Shown here: positions 41,839 through 51,555 of the stretch, piece after piece
Numbering within the stretch: position 1 is the stretch's first letter
Layout of the letters: every line of letters starts with the position of its first letter
Assembly: GCA_041920565.1 (NCBI GenBank)
Contig: JBHGXS010000047.1
Span: 1 to 64,000 of the forward strand
Length of the DNA: 64,000 nucleotides
Reading direction: 5' to 3'
DNA from: JAGHKQ01 sp041920565
GTDB lineage: Bacteria; Bacillota; Bacilli; Bacillales; Bacillaceae_G
Program-made: the position numbers and the translations under genes
Notes under the pieces: generated by a model
The model's database searches: none
What the model was told of the DNA's origin: nothing
Seen by the model: the letters and a program-made list of their open reading frames with translations, nothing else

Positions 41839-41869
41839 ATAGAAGTGCTTTCAATGTTAATTAAGAAGT

Positions 41870-41893
41870 CGAGCGAATCAGCCGATTCGCTCG
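41870..41893. repeat. Hairpin between folD and xseA
   Basis: CGAGCGAATC and GATTCGCTCG are perfect ten-base complements around AGCC. No T-tract. It may limit read-through or stabilise the upstream mRNA. Confidence 0.5.
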
Positions 41894-41922
41894 CACAATG
41901 TTTTATGAGGGGAGCTTGCATT

Positions 41923-43296
41923 ATGGAAAAGCAATATTTAACCGTAACAGCTCTTACACGGTACATAAAAGCAAAAGTAGATCGCGATCCTCATTTACAA
42001 GCCGTTTGGTTAAAAGGAGAAATCTCCAACTTTAAATATCACAGCCGGGGCCATATGTATTTTACCTTAAAGGATGAAAATGCAAAGATTTCCGCTGTGA
42101 TGTTTTCAAGTCATAACCGAAACATCACTTTTCGGCCGGAAGACGGCATGAAGGTGCTTGTGAAAGGGCAAGTATCTGTATATGAAGCTTCCGGCAATTA
42201 TCAGATGTATGTGTATGAGATGCAGCCGGACGGAATTGGAAATCTATATTTAGCTTATGAGCAGCTTAAGTCTCGGTTGATGGAAGAGGGGTTGTTTTCA
42301 GAACGCTATAAACAGCGTATTCCTGCCTATCCAAAGACGATTGGAGTCATTACTTCTCCTACCGGAGCGGCTGTACGAGATATTTTAACAACGCTGAAGC
42401 GTCGTTATCCTGTAGCGAACATTGTTGTACTTCCTGCCTTGGTTCAAGGGGAATTTGCTGCACCGTCCATTGTAAAAGCTATCGAAACAGCAAACAAAAT
42501 GAACACGATTGATGTACTGATTGTCGGACGAGGCGGAGGATCCATCGAAGAATTATGGGCATTTAATGAAGAAATCGTAGCACGTGCGATTTTCGCAAGT
42601 AAAGTGCCGATTATTTCTGCAGTAGGGCATGAAACGGATTTTACAATTTCGGATTTTGTTGCTGATTTGCGTGCCCCAACACCGACTGCCGCAGCTGAGT
42701 TAGCTGTTCCTAATATATTGGATTTAGAAGAAAAAATTATGCAGAGAACGCTGCGGCTTCAAAGAGGGATGCGAGAACAGCTAGAACGTAAAGCAGACAA
42801 GCTCGCAAGCTTACAAAATGCTTATGCATTTCGTTATCCGCACCAGCTTCGTATCCAAAAGGAAGAGCAGCTGGATCGTTTATTGGAAAAATTAGTTCGC
42901 GAGAAGGAACGATTTATTGAAAATAAGCAACGTCAAGTGCAGCAACTGACGTTGAGGCTAAATAAACATCATCCGGCACAAAAAATAGAGCATGCAAAAT
43001 GGACGTTCAGTGCGTTGGAGAAGCAGCTCAAAAAAGAGCTTCATAACCTATTGCGTACTAAGGAGTTTTCATTTGCGAGAACCCTTTCAAAGCTGGAAGC
43101 GCTCAGTCCTTTAAATATCATGAAGCGCGGCTACAGTGCGGCATATGATGAAAAAAATCATATCATCAAAAGCATCCATCAAGTCGAACCGGGTGACAAA
43201 ATAACCGTTCAGTTGCAAGATGGTTTATTGGATTGCAACGTATGGGGAATTGAGGAGCGTGACATAAACGATGGAACAAAAGAAAGTAACCTTTGA
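41923..43296 (+). CDS. xseA: Exodeoxyribonuclease VII large subunit
   Basis: 457-residue catalytic subunit of the single-strand exonuclease. An N-terminal OB-fold (VWLKGEISNFKYHSRGHMYFTLKDENAKI) binds ssDNA; the core IGVITSPTGAAVRDI, VLIVGRGGGSIEELWAFNEE and SAVGHETDFTISDFVADLRAPTPTAAAE is diagnostic; a coiled-coil follows from about 265. ATG 41923 follows GAGGGGAG; the upstream frame to 41845 crosses the hairpin. It overlaps xseB by 26 bases. Confidence 0.95.
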   Translation: MEKQYLTVTALTRYIKAKVDRDPHLQAVWLKGEISNFKYHSRGHMYFTLKDENAKISAVMFSSHNRNITFRPEDGMKVLVKGQVSVYEASGNYQMYVYEMQPDGIGNLYLAYEQLKSRLMEEGLFSERYKQRIPAYPKTIGVITSPTGAAVRDILTTLKRRYPVANIVVLPALVQGEFAAPSIVKAIETANKMNTIDVLIVGRGGGSIEELWAFNEEIVARAIFASKVPIISAVGHETDFTISDFVADLRAPTPTAAAELAVPNILDLEEKIMQRTLRLQRGMREQLERKADKLASLQNAYAFRYPHQLRIQKEEQLDRLLEKLVREKERFIENKQRQVQQLTLRLNKHHPAQKIEHAKWTFSALEKQLKKELHNLLRTKEFSFARTLSKLEALSPLNIMKRGYSAAYDEKNHIIKSIHQVEPGDKITVQLQDGLLDCNVWGIEERDINDGTKESNL

Positions 43297-43501
43297 GGAA
43301 GCAATTGCACAATTGGAGCAAATCGTCATGAAGCTGGAGCAGGGAGATGTTCCTCTTGAAGATGCGATTTCCTATTTTAAAGAAGGAATGGAACTCTCGA
43401 AGATTTGTCATGAAAAACTGAAGAACGTAGAAGAGCAAATGACAGTTATTTTAGGAGAAAACGGAGAACTGCGGCCGTTTACTGTCGGGGGAGAGGAATA
43501 A
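43271..43501 (+). CDS. xseB: Exodeoxyribonuclease VII small subunit
   Basis: 76-residue helical subunit that packs along the XseA coiled-coil. TFEEAIAQLEQIVMKLEQGDVPLEDAISYFKEGMEL is the family signature. ATG 43271 lies inside the end of xseA, with GAGGAGCG upstream, so translation is coupled. It stops two bases before the ispA start. Confidence 0.95.
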   Translation: MEQKKVTFEEAIAQLEQIVMKLEQGDVPLEDAISYFKEGMELSKICHEKLKNVEEQMTVILGENGELRPFTVGGEE

Positions 43502-43503
43502 TT

Positions 43504-44397
43504 GTGACGAGCGTAAACTTTCGCGCTTTTAGTGAAGAGAGTAAAAAGGTGATTGATCAAAAAGTATTGGAGTATACGGCTAAACTTGAATGTCCTGCCG
43601 TTATTAAAGATGCGATGATGTATTCCTTAGAAGCGGGAGGAAAACGCATTCGTCCCATGCTTCTCTTTGCAACTTTGCATGCATTCGGCAAAGAGAAAGA
43701 GATAGGTATTCCTGTTGCGTGTGCGCTGGAAATGATACATACGTACTCTCTTATTCATGATGATTTGCCATCAATGGATAACGATGATTTGCGCCGCGGA
43801 AAGCTGACCAATCATAAAGTATTCGGCGAAGCAATGGCAATCCTGGCGGGGGATGGATTATTAACGTATGCCTTTCAAGTAATTGCTGATGCTCAGCATG
43901 AAGATATTACTGACAGTATGAAGCTTCATCTTATAAGGGAGTTGGCGAAAGCGGCGGGACCAGAAGGAATGGTTGCCGGGCAGGTGGCGGATATCGAAGC
44001 GGAAGGAAAAACGCTCTCGCTTGCACAATTGGAATACATCCATAAAAATAAAACAGGCCGATTGTTAGTATATCCTGTGCTTGCAGGAGCCATTTTGGCA
44101 AACGCAGCCCAAGAACAAATAAACTCTCTTGTTGAATTTGCAAGCTATCTCGGTCTTGCGTTTCAAATCCGCGATGATATTCTCGATGTGGAAGGCACGG
44201 AAGAGCTGATCGGAAAGCCGGTTGGAAGCGATATACAAAACGAGAAGAGCACATACACTACTTTGTTTACTGTAGAAGAGGCGAAGGCAATTTTAGAAAA
44301 GACGATTCAACAAGCAAAGCAGGCAATTGCATCTCTCGGACTGCAAGATGAATATTTGCTTGCTGTTTGCGATCTTATAGCTCAGCGCAATAACTAA
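43504..44397 (+). CDS. ispA: Geranyltranstransferase (farnesyl diphosphate synthase)
   Basis: 297-residue prenyl synthase that makes farnesyl diphosphate. First Asp-rich motif HDDLPSMDNDDLRRGK (from about residue 85), GGKRIRP substrate site near 45-51, second Asp-rich motif QIRDDILDVEG. GTG 43504 follows GGGGAGAGG. It shares its route with dxs downstream, but the long structured gap at 44398-44736 probably separates their transcripts. Confidence 0.95.
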   Translation: MTSVNFRAFSEESKKVIDQKVLEYTAKLECPAVIKDAMMYSLEAGGKRIRPMLLFATLHAFGKEKEIGIPVACALEMIHTYSLIHDDLPSMDNDDLRRGKLTNHKVFGEAMAILAGDGLLTYAFQVIADAQHEDITDSMKLHLIRELAKAAGPEGMVAGQVADIEAEGKTLSLAQLEYIHKNKTGRLLVYPVLAGAILANAAQEQINSLVEFASYLGLAFQIRDDILDVEGTEELIGKPVGSDIQNEKSTYTTLFTVEEAKAILEKTIQQAKQAIASLGLQDEYLLAVCDLIAQRNN

Positions 44398-44439
44398 ATT
44401 GTACATTTATTATACATGCCCTTTACATTTGTTATGTAG

Positions 44440-44537
44440 AAGAGCCGCTCTTGTTGAGCAATTACGGATTTTATGATATATATATTTTTGAGTGAATACG
44501 ATGCCGTTATCACATGTGTGTTAGCGGCTCTTTTTTC
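44440..44537 (+). ncRNA. Structured RNA or long-loop terminator between ispA and dxs
   Basis: AAGAGCCGCT (44440-44449) pairs with AGCGGCTCTT (44523-44532), which runs into TTTT. The 73-base interior contains TTG-TTGAG-CAA and ACGG/CCGT pairs, so the whole segment can fold as a branched RNA ending in a terminator. It could be the ispA 3' end, a small RNA or part of the dxs leader. Confidence 0.5.
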
Positions 44538-44736
44538 ATACGATGAACTCTGGGGCGATGACAGCGCTTTAATAAAATGGGAGTATTAATCAAGACTGCG
44601 CATAAAATATGTACTACTATATTCAGGAAATATTCATTATAATAGTTCAAAGGAATTAAGTAAGTTTATTCCAAATGGGGATAAGCCCCAAGCGAAGAAT
44701 TTATTTTTGATTATGAAATGAAAGTGAGTGATCCAT
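44538..44736. other. Rest of the ispA-dxs gap
   Basis: TATAAT near 44639 could be a dxs -10 box but has no clear -35. GGGGATAAGCCCC forms a small hairpin near 44677-44690. No ORF is convincing. Confidence 0.4.
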
Positions 44737-46629
44737 ATGGATCTTACCGAAATTAAGAATCCCGGCTTTTTGAAGGAAATGTCGATTGAAGAATTGAATG
44801 AGCTGAGCGCACAGATTCGCACATTTCTTATTGAAGAGCTTTCCAATACAGGAGGACATATTGCCCCGAACTTGGGAGTTGTGGAATTGACGATTGCTCT
44901 TCATAAAGTGTTCAACAGCCCGAAAGATAAATTTTTATGGGATGTAGGTCATCAGTCTTATGTACATAAGATTTTAACAGGCCGTGCAAAGGATTTTAAA
45001 ACGCTGCGGCAATACAAAGGATTATGCGGGTTTCCGAAACGCTGTGAAAGCGAGCATGACGTGTGGGAGACGGGGCACAGCTCGACCTCTCTTTCTGCGG
45101 CAATGGGAATGGCTATCGCCCGCGATTTAAAGAAAACGAAGGAATATATTATTCCTATCATTGGGGACGGTGCATTGACAGGCGGAATGGCGCTTGAAGC
45201 GTTAAACCACATTGGTCATGAAAAGACCGATATGATTGTCATTTTAAATGATAACGAGATGTCGATTGCGCCGAATGTAGGAGCTCTGCATAACATTCTC
45301 GGACGATTGCGCACGGCAGGGAAATATCAGTGGGTAAAAGATGAGCTGGAATACTTGCTGAAGAAAATTCCTGCGGTTGGCGGAAAATTGGCAGCGACCG
45401 CCGAAAAGTTGAAAGACAGTTTAAAATACATGCTGATGTCAGGAGTATTTTTTGAAGAGCTTGGATTCACTTATTTAGGACCAGTGGATGGTCATAATTA
45501 TGAGGATTTACTGGAAAACCTGCATTATGCCAAAAAAACAAAAGGACCTGTCCTTGTTCACGTTATTACGAAAAAAGGAAAAGGATATAAGCCTGCTGAA
45601 AGTGACGTAATCGGGGAATGGCACGGTACAGGTCCATATAAAATTGAGTCCGGAGATTTCGTGAAACCCGAAAACGCTCCGCCGGCATGGAGCAAGGTAA
45701 TCAGCGAAACGGTTCGAAAAATGGCCAAAACAGATCCGCGAATTGTGGCTGTTACCCCGGCAATGCCAGTCGGTTCAAAGCTTGAAAACTTTGCAAAAGA
45801 ATTTCCTGATCGCATGTTTGATGTCGGAATTGCAGAACAGCATGCCACAACAATGGCGGCCGGTTTGGCTACACAAGGCATGAAACCGTTTTTGGCTATT
45901 TATTCAACGTTCCTGCAGCGCGCATATGATCAAGTAGTGCATGATGTTTGCCGCCAAAACTTGAATGTATTTTTCGGCATCGACCGCTCTGGTTTAGTAG
46001 GTGCCGATGGAGAAACGCATCAAGGTGTATTCGATATCGCATTTTTACGTCATGTTCCGAATATCGTACTCATGATGCCGAAAGATGAAAACGAAGGACA
46101 GCATATGGTGTATACAGCGTTATCGTATGATGATGGCCCGATTGCGCTTCGCTATGCACGAGGAAACGGTCTTGGGGTTCCGATGGATGCCGAACTTAAG
46201 AAAATACCAATCGGCACTTGGGAAACGCTTCGTGAAGGATCAGACGCGGCAATTTTAACGTTTGGCACTACGATTCCTATGGCGATGGAAGCAGCGGAAC
46301 TGCTCGAGAAAAAAGGAATTTCTGTTAAAGTAGTCAATGCTCGCTTTATCAAGCCGATGGATGAAAAATATTTGCATGAATTATTTACAAAAAATATACC
46401 GATTTTAACTATTGAAGAAGCTGTATTAGCCGGTGGCTTCGGCAGTGGGGTTCTGGAATTTGCTCACGATAAGGGATACCATAATGCAATTGTAGACCGA
46501 ATGGGAATTCCGGATCAATTCATAGAACACGGAAGTGTCAACAAGCTGCTTGAAGAAATCGGCATAACTGCAAAAGATGTTGCAGAACGCATTCAGCTGA
46601 TGATTCCAATTAAACAAAAAAGGGCGTAA
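44737..46629 (+). CDS. dxs: 1-deoxy-D-xylulose-5-phosphate synthase
   Basis: 630-residue thiamine-diphosphate enzyme that condenses pyruvate and glyceraldehyde 3-phosphate, the entry to the MEP isoprenoid pathway. The diphosphate/Mg motif is IIGDGALTGGMALEALNHIGH with NDNEMSIAPNVG; FDVGIAEQHATTMAAGLA marks the pyrimidine domain. ATG 44737 is preceded by AAGTGAGTG; the GTG at 44728 has a poorer site. It ends three bases before yqxC. Confidence 0.96.
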   Translation: MDLTEIKNPGFLKEMSIEELNELSAQIRTFLIEELSNTGGHIAPNLGVVELTIALHKVFNSPKDKFLWDVGHQSYVHKILTGRAKDFKTLRQYKGLCGFPKRCESEHDVWETGHSSTSLSAAMGMAIARDLKKTKEYIIPIIGDGALTGGMALEALNHIGHEKTDMIVILNDNEMSIAPNVGALHNILGRLRTAGKYQWVKDELEYLLKKIPAVGGKLAATAEKLKDSLKYMLMSGVFFEELGFTYLGPVDGHNYEDLLENLHYAKKTKGPVLVHVITKKGKGYKPAESDVIGEWHGTGPYKIESGDFVKPENAPPAWSKVISETVRKMAKTDPRIVAVTPAMPVGSKLENFAKEFPDRMFDVGIAEQHATTMAAGLATQGMKPFLAIYSTFLQRAYDQVVHDVCRQNLNVFFGIDRSGLVGADGETHQGVFDIAFLRHVPNIVLMMPKDENEGQHMVYTALSYDDGPIALRYARGNGLGVPMDAELKKIPIGTWETLREGSDAAILTFGTTIPMAMEAAELLEKKGISVKVVNARFIKPMDEKYLHELFTKNIPILTIEEAVLAGGFGSGVLEFAHDKGYHNAIVDRMGIPDQFIEHGSVNKLLEEIGITAKDVAERIQLMIPIKQKRA

Positions 46630-46632
46630 CAT

Positions 46633-47460
46633 ATGAATGGCAAGAAGGAAAGAGTGGATATTTTGCTGGTCGAACGAGGACTGGCAGAAACAAGAGAAAA
46701 AGCAAAACGGGCAATAATGGCCGGACTGGTATATTCCAATGAAGAACGATTGGATAAACCGGGAGAAAAGGTCGCCCGTGATATTCCTTTAACAGTAAAG
46801 GGACAAGTCATGCCGTACGTAAGCCGCGGCGGCTTTAAGTTAGAAAAGGCGTTGCGAGAATTCAACATCGACTTGCAAGGCAAGATTGTGCTCGACATCG
46901 GAGCTTCTACGGGCGGTTTTACAGATTGTGCTCTTCAAAATGGCGCCAAGCTTTCCTATGCGCTTGACGTAGGTTATAATCAGTTAGCATGGAAGCTGCG
47001 TCAAGATGAGCGGGTTGTAGTGATGGAACGCACCAATTTTCGTTATGTGACTCCGGCAGACCTGCAGTATGGAATGCCCCAGTTTGCGAGCATTGACGTA
47101 TCTTTTATCTCGCTCAGGCTCATTTTGCCTGTACTAAAAACATTGCTTGTTCCAAACAGTGATGTGGCGGCTTTAATTAAGCCGCAATTTGAGGCAGGAA
47201 GAGAGCAAGTGGGTAAAAAAGGAATCGTTCGCGACCGTAAAGTTCATGAGGCGGTTATTGCTTCTATTATGGATTTCTCATTGGCAGAAGGGTTTGACGT
47301 ACAAAATGTGACATTCTCGCCAATCACGGGCGGCGATGGAAACATTGAGTTCCTCATTCATTTAAAATGGTATGGAGAACGAGAAATGGGAGAAAATAAG
47401 TGTCAAAAGACGCCGATTGCCGTTGTGGATGAGGCTCATGCTGCCTTAAAAGCATTGTAA
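46633..47460 (+). CDS. yqxC: TlyA-family rRNA methyltransferase YqxC
   Basis: 275 residues: an N-terminal S4 RNA-binding domain (about 5-65, RVDILLVERGLAETREKAKRAIMAG) and an FtsJ-like SAM methyltransferase domain with VLDIGASTGGFTDC and IKPQFEAGRE. TlyA proteins 2'-O-methylate rRNA. Despite the historic link to hemolysins, an rRNA role is expected. Start ATG 46633 with a weak AAGGGCG site, so coupling to dxs is likely. Confidence 0.93.
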   Translation: MNGKKERVDILLVERGLAETREKAKRAIMAGLVYSNEERLDKPGEKVARDIPLTVKGQVMPYVSRGGFKLEKALREFNIDLQGKIVLDIGASTGGFTDCALQNGAKLSYALDVGYNQLAWKLRQDERVVVMERTNFRYVTPADLQYGMPQFASIDVSFISLRLILPVLKTLLVPNSDVAALIKPQFEAGREQVGKKGIVRDRKVHEAVIASIMDFSLAEGFDVQNVTFSPITGGDGNIEFLIHLKWYGEREMGENKCQKTPIAVVDEAHAALKAL

Positions 47461-47461
47461 G

Positions 47462-47488
47462 AGAGGAGAAACATTGCTCCTCTTTTTT
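47462..47488 (+). terminator. Terminator after yqxC
   Basis: AGAGGAG and CTCCTCT form a seven base-pair stem followed by TTTTT. Confidence 0.85.
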
Positions 47489-47767
47489 ATTGGCATCCTT
47501 TTATTTACCACATGTATTCTTATGTATAATAATTGAAGAACGAAGTTGAAACTGAAGAAAGAGAAATAGTATAGAAAAGTAAGTAAATCACCAAAAAAAC
47601 TAAAAAACCGTTAAAAATCCTCAAAATTACGTAAAATTTTTTTAAAAATACGTTTGTTCTACAAAACAAATGTGTACAAGAATAGTGTTATGGGTTAACA
47701 TTAAATAGAGAAGCAATATCATTTAAAGAGCAAAAATTTTGTGGAGATTGTTGTGAGGTGCATAAAT
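47489..47767. other. Intergenic region upstream of ahrC
   Basis: AT-rich, with TTTGT-TCT-ACAAA (near 47652-47664) as the only palindrome I noticed. I could not fix a promoter or an ArgR box with confidence. Confidence 0.4.
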
Positions 47768-48217
47768 ATGAATAAGGGTCAGCGCCATATTAAAATTCGA
47801 GAAATTATTGCAAATAGAGAAATCGAAACACAAGACGAACTTGTTGATATTTTACGAAACGAAGGATTCAATGTAACTCAGGCCACTGTTTCAAGGGATA
47901 TTAAAGAATTGCATCTTGTAAAGGTACCGTTGCATGACGGAAGATACAAATATTCTTTACCGGCCGACCAACGCTTTAATCCGCTTCAAAAATTGAAGCG
48001 AAATCTTGTAGATGCTTTCGTAAAACTTGATACAGCAGGGCATATGATTGTTCTTAAAACATTGCCGGGCAACGCGAATGCCATCGGTGCTTTAATTGAC
48101 CATTTGGATTGGGATGAGATTCTCGGTACAATCTGTGGGGATGATACAGCTTTAATCATCTGCCGTACACCGGAAGATACTACAGTTATTCGCGAACGAT
48201 TGTTAAATATGCTATAA
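47768..48217 (+). CDS. ahrC: Arginine regulator AhrC/ArgR
   Basis: 149-residue hexameric repressor/activator of arginine metabolism. The N-terminal winged helix is MNKGQRHIKIREIIANREIE with VTQATVSRDIKELHLVKV, and the C-terminal arginine-binding core has GNANAIGALIDHLDWDEILGTICGDDT. ATG 47768 follows GAGGTG and gives the B. subtilis length. Position between yqxC and recN is conserved. Confidence 0.96.
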   Translation: MNKGQRHIKIREIIANREIETQDELVDILRNEGFNVTQATVSRDIKELHLVKVPLHDGRYKYSLPADQRFNPLQKLKRNLVDAFVKLDTAGHMIVLKTLPGNANAIGALIDHLDWDEILGTICGDDTALIICRTPEDTTVIRERLLNML

Positions 48218-48306
48218 AAAAGCTTCGTGTTCATTTTCTTCAGATTGAAACGTCTGATGTCAAGTCTTTCCCGTTTAGAGAAAGATAAAATGAACGTGAG
48301 GTTTTT
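48216..48306 (+). terminator. Branched terminator-like RNA between ahrC and recN
   Basis: Outer stem GTTCATTTT (48229-48237) with AAAATGAAC (48287-48295); inside, TCAGA/TCTGA and TCTTTC/GAAAGA hairpins give a three-way junction; the outer stem continues with imperfect pairs to AAAAAG and GGTTTTTC. Unusual for a simple terminator. Confidence 0.55.
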
Positions 48307-48398
48307 CATATTGTTAAAATGGGATATAGAAATTATAAAAACCGGCGCTTTCTCTTTTTTGGCAAATATGATATTGTGATAACGAGGTGAATGAAGCA

Positions 48399-50138
48399 TT
48401 GTTATCGGAACTGTCAATTAAAAACTTTGCCATAATTGAATATTTATCAATTTCGTTTGATAAAGGACTCACTGTCTTAAGCGGGGAAACGGGAGCCGGC
48501 AAATCCATTATTATAGATGCTATCGGTCTTCTTGTCGGAGGAAGAGGCTCTTCCGAGTTCGTTCGATATGGGACAGATAAAGCAGAAATTGAAGGATTAT
48601 TTTATATAGAAGACGATCAACATCCATGTCTTGTCAAAGCAAAAGAACTGGATATTGACATCGAAGACGGGATGATTATTTTAAAACGCGATATTGCAGC
48701 AAATGGAAAAAGTGTATGCCGCATTAACGGAAAACTGGTAACTTTAAGCACATTAAAAGATATAGGAAAAACGCTTGTAGATATTCATGGTCAACATGAA
48801 CATCAAGATTTAATGAATGAAGATAGGCATTTATTTATGCTGGATCATTTCGATGCTGACAGCATGGGCCAGCAAATCAACAAATATCAGCAGTATTATA
48901 TTCAATACGAACAAGTAAAAAAGCAGCTGAAGAGCTTAACAGAGAACGAGCAGCAAATGGCTCATCGGCTCGATTTAATTCAGTTTCAGCTTGAAGAAAT
49001 ACGAAAAGCGGACCTGAAGCTCGGAGAAGATCAAGAGCTTATGGAAGAACGGATGAAAATCTCCAACTTTGAAAAGATTTATAAAGCTCTGGGAGATTCT
49101 TATCGTTCGCTCAGCAGCGATGGGAGCGGCCTTGACAATGTGAGAAATGCTATGCATCAAATTGAGGCTATCACGAATATTGATACATCTTTAAAAGAAA
49201 TGTACGATACGATAGCAAACAGCTATTATTTGCTCGAGGAAGTGTCCTATAGCCTTCGTGAGAAGCTTGATGCTATGGAATACGACCCGAATCGCCTGGA
49301 TTATATTGAGACGCGATTAAATGAAATTCGTATGTTGAAAAGAAAATATGGAAATACTGTAGAGGATATTTTAGAATATGCCGATAAAATTCAAGAAGAA
49401 ATCTCAACAATTGAAAACAAGGATGTACATATAGAGAAAACGAAGAAGCGGTTAAAAGAACTGGAAGCTATTGTTGTGAAAGAGGCAACAACATTATCTG
49501 TGATGCGCAAGAAGTTGGCATCTCAATTAACAGATGCCATTCATCAAGAGCTAAAAGAACTCTATATGGACAAAACAAAATTTGAGGTTGTCATTACGAA
49601 GAAAGAAGGCACTATGGATGACCCGCTGGTGGAGGGCGTACCGGTTAAATTAACAGCGGACGGATTTGACAATGTAGAGTTCTACATTTCGACTAATCCT
49701 GGCGAACCGTTAAAGCCGCTTTCTAAAGTTGCATCCGGAGGAGAGCTGTCTCGTATCATCTTGGCGCTCAAGAGCATATTTTCTAAGCATCAAGGCGTTA
49801 CTTCGGTTATTTTTGATGAGGTGGATACTGGGGTAAGCGGCCGCGTAGCTCAAGCGATTGCTGAAAAGATTTATCGAGTATCAGTAGACTCGCAAGTATT
49901 ATGTATTACCCATTTACCGCAAGTGGCTTCTATGGCAGATACCCATTTGTTTATCCGGAAAGAAATTGTAAACGACCGTACTATCACTTCCGTACAGATG
50001 TTGGATGAATTTGAGAAAGTAACGGAGATTGCACGCATGATTTCCGGCGTGGAAATTACAGAAGTAACAAACGAGCATGCTCGTGAGCTCTTACAGCAAG
50101 CAAAACGAATTAAACAAACATCAGAAGCTATCCAATAA
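48399..50138 (+). CDS. recN: DNA repair protein RecN
   Basis: 579-residue SMC-like ATPase that gathers broken DNA ends in double-strand break repair. Walker A GETGAGKS is at about 29-36, a long coiled-coil spans roughly 150-380, the signature VASGGELSRIILALK and Walker B VIFDEVDTGVSG follow. TTG 48399 gives MLSELSIKNFAIIE, like B. subtilis, with GAGGTG upstream; GTG 48387 lies inside that site. The stop sits inside the terminator stem. Confidence 0.95.
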   Translation: MLSELSIKNFAIIEYLSISFDKGLTVLSGETGAGKSIIIDAIGLLVGGRGSSEFVRYGTDKAEIEGLFYIEDDQHPCLVKAKELDIDIEDGMIILKRDIAANGKSVCRINGKLVTLSTLKDIGKTLVDIHGQHEHQDLMNEDRHLFMLDHFDADSMGQQINKYQQYYIQYEQVKKQLKSLTENEQQMAHRLDLIQFQLEEIRKADLKLGEDQELMEERMKISNFEKIYKALGDSYRSLSSDGSGLDNVRNAMHQIEAITNIDTSLKEMYDTIANSYYLLEEVSYSLREKLDAMEYDPNRLDYIETRLNEIRMLKRKYGNTVEDILEYADKIQEEISTIENKDVHIEKTKKRLKELEAIVVKEATTLSVMRKKLASQLTDAIHQELKELYMDKTKFEVVITKKEGTMDDPLVEGVPVKLTADGFDNVEFYISTNPGEPLKPLSKVASGGELSRIILALKSIFSKHQGVTSVIFDEVDTGVSGRVAQAIAEKIYRVSVDSQVLCITHLPQVASMADTHLFIRKEIVNDRTITSVQMLDEFEKVTEIARMISGVEITEVTNEHARELLQQAKRIKQTSEAIQ

Positions 50139-50154
50139 AAGGATAGCTTTTTTA
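50125..50154 (+). terminator. Terminator overlapping the recN stop
   Basis: AAGCTATCC and GGATAGCTT pair, followed by TTTTT. The recN stop codon is in the loop. Confidence 0.88.
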
Positions 50155-50238
50155 TTTCTCCCAGTTATAAATGCCACCATTAAAGGAGAAATTAAATGGT
50201 GAAGCCACTGGGCTGAATGTGGGTTAGGAGCGAGGAGA

Positions 50239-51555
50239 GTGAAAGGATTGAAGTTTGAGCAAATCAGAAAGATTTTTGGTGCATTTCTCCTTGTTTCATT
50301 ATTGTTAACAGGGTTTTTCAAACCTGTTAGAGAATTTCTTTTCATTCCGAAACAGGTTGTCTTGTTTGAAGGACAACAATCTAAAGTATCATCATCTATT
50401 CCTGTATTTAAAGCGACATCCAGTGACCCTTCCATATTTACGATTGGTGCAAATAAAGGAAGGGAAGAAGAACCATTATCGTTGACCGCCCATGAAAGCG
50501 GAGAGGCTGATATGGTTCTTCAATTGGCAGGATTTCCCGTTAAAAAAGTAAACGTCAAAGTCTTAAAAGACTTTAAAGTCATTCCCGGAGGACAATCGAT
50601 TGGGGTTAAATTGAATACAAAAGGCGTTCTTGTTGTAGGTCATCATTTAATTCAAACACAACAAGGAAAACTGTCACCCGGGGAAATAGCCGGTATTAAA
50701 ATCGGCGATATGATTACTGAAATAAACGGCAAAACTATTGAAAAAATGAGCGACGTTGCCCCTTTTATTCAGCATAGCGGAAAAACGGGCGAGCCGTTGG
50801 ATATTGTGTTGCTTCGTGATTCCAGAACAGTCCGTACGAAGCTGACTCCGCTTCGCGATAAAAATGATGAGTCATATCGAATTGGATTATATATCCGCGA
50901 TTCGGCAGCCGGCATCGGTACAATGACATTTATTCATCCGGGAACCATGAAGTATGGTGCACTTGGTCATGTCATTTCTGATAACGACACAAGAAAGCCG
51001 ATTCAAGTAGAAAATGGTCAAATTGTACGCTCTACCGTAACTTCTATTCAAAAGGGAAGCGATGGAGATCCTGGTGAAAAATTAGCGCGGTTTTCTCCGG
51101 ATCATCAAGTAATCGGCAATATTACAACTAACAGTCCATTTGGTATTTTCGGGAAGCTTAACACGTCTTTAACAAATGGTATTATGGATAAAGAAATGCC
51201 GATTGCTTTGTCTCATCAAGTAAAAGAAGGACCTGCAAAAATTTTGACTGTAATTTCTAAGGATAAAGTGGAAGCTTTTGATGTAGAAGTGGTCAGCAGC
51301 ATACCTCAAAAGTTTCCTGCAACGAAGGGCATGGTAATCAAAGTTACGGATAAACGCTTGTTAAATGAAACAGGCGGAATTGTACAAGGTATGAGCGGAA
51401 GTCCGATTATACAAGACGGGAAAGTGATTGGAGCAGTTACGCACGTATTTGTTAATGATCCAACGTCAGGGTACGGTGTTCACATCGAATGGATGTTAAA
51501 TGAAGCAGGAATTAATATTTATGAAAATTATGACCGCAACAAAAAAGCAAGCTGA
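50239..51555 (+). CDS. spoIVB: SpoIVB signalling serine peptidase
   Basis: 438-residue secreted protease made in the forespore that triggers pro-sigma-K processing. One membrane helix (about 12-28), a PDZ domain (about 115-205; GIKIGDMITEINGKTIEKMSD) and the S55 domain with H244 in GALGHVISD and S386 in GMSGSPIIQDGK. Both match the known catalytic pair with the usual offset. GTG 50239 has AGGAG eight bases ahead; TTG 50248 is an alternative. Sits between recN and spo0A as in other Bacillus. Confidence 0.95.
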   Translation: MKGLKFEQIRKIFGAFLLVSLLLTGFFKPVREFLFIPKQVVLFEGQQSKVSSSIPVFKATSSDPSIFTIGANKGREEEPLSLTAHESGEADMVLQLAGFPVKKVNVKVLKDFKVIPGGQSIGVKLNTKGVLVVGHHLIQTQQGKLSPGEIAGIKIGDMITEINGKTIEKMSDVAPFIQHSGKTGEPLDIVLLRDSRTVRTKLTPLRDKNDESYRIGLYIRDSAAGIGTMTFIHPGTMKYGALGHVISDNDTRKPIQVENGQIVRSTVTSIQKGSDGDPGEKLARFSPDHQVIGNITTNSPFGIFGKLNTSLTNGIMDKEMPIALSHQVKEGPAKILTVISKDKVEAFDVEVVSSIPQKFPATKGMVIKVTDKRLLNETGGIVQGMSGSPIIQDGKVIGAVTHVFVNDPTSGYGVHIEWMLNEAGINIYENYDRNKKAS

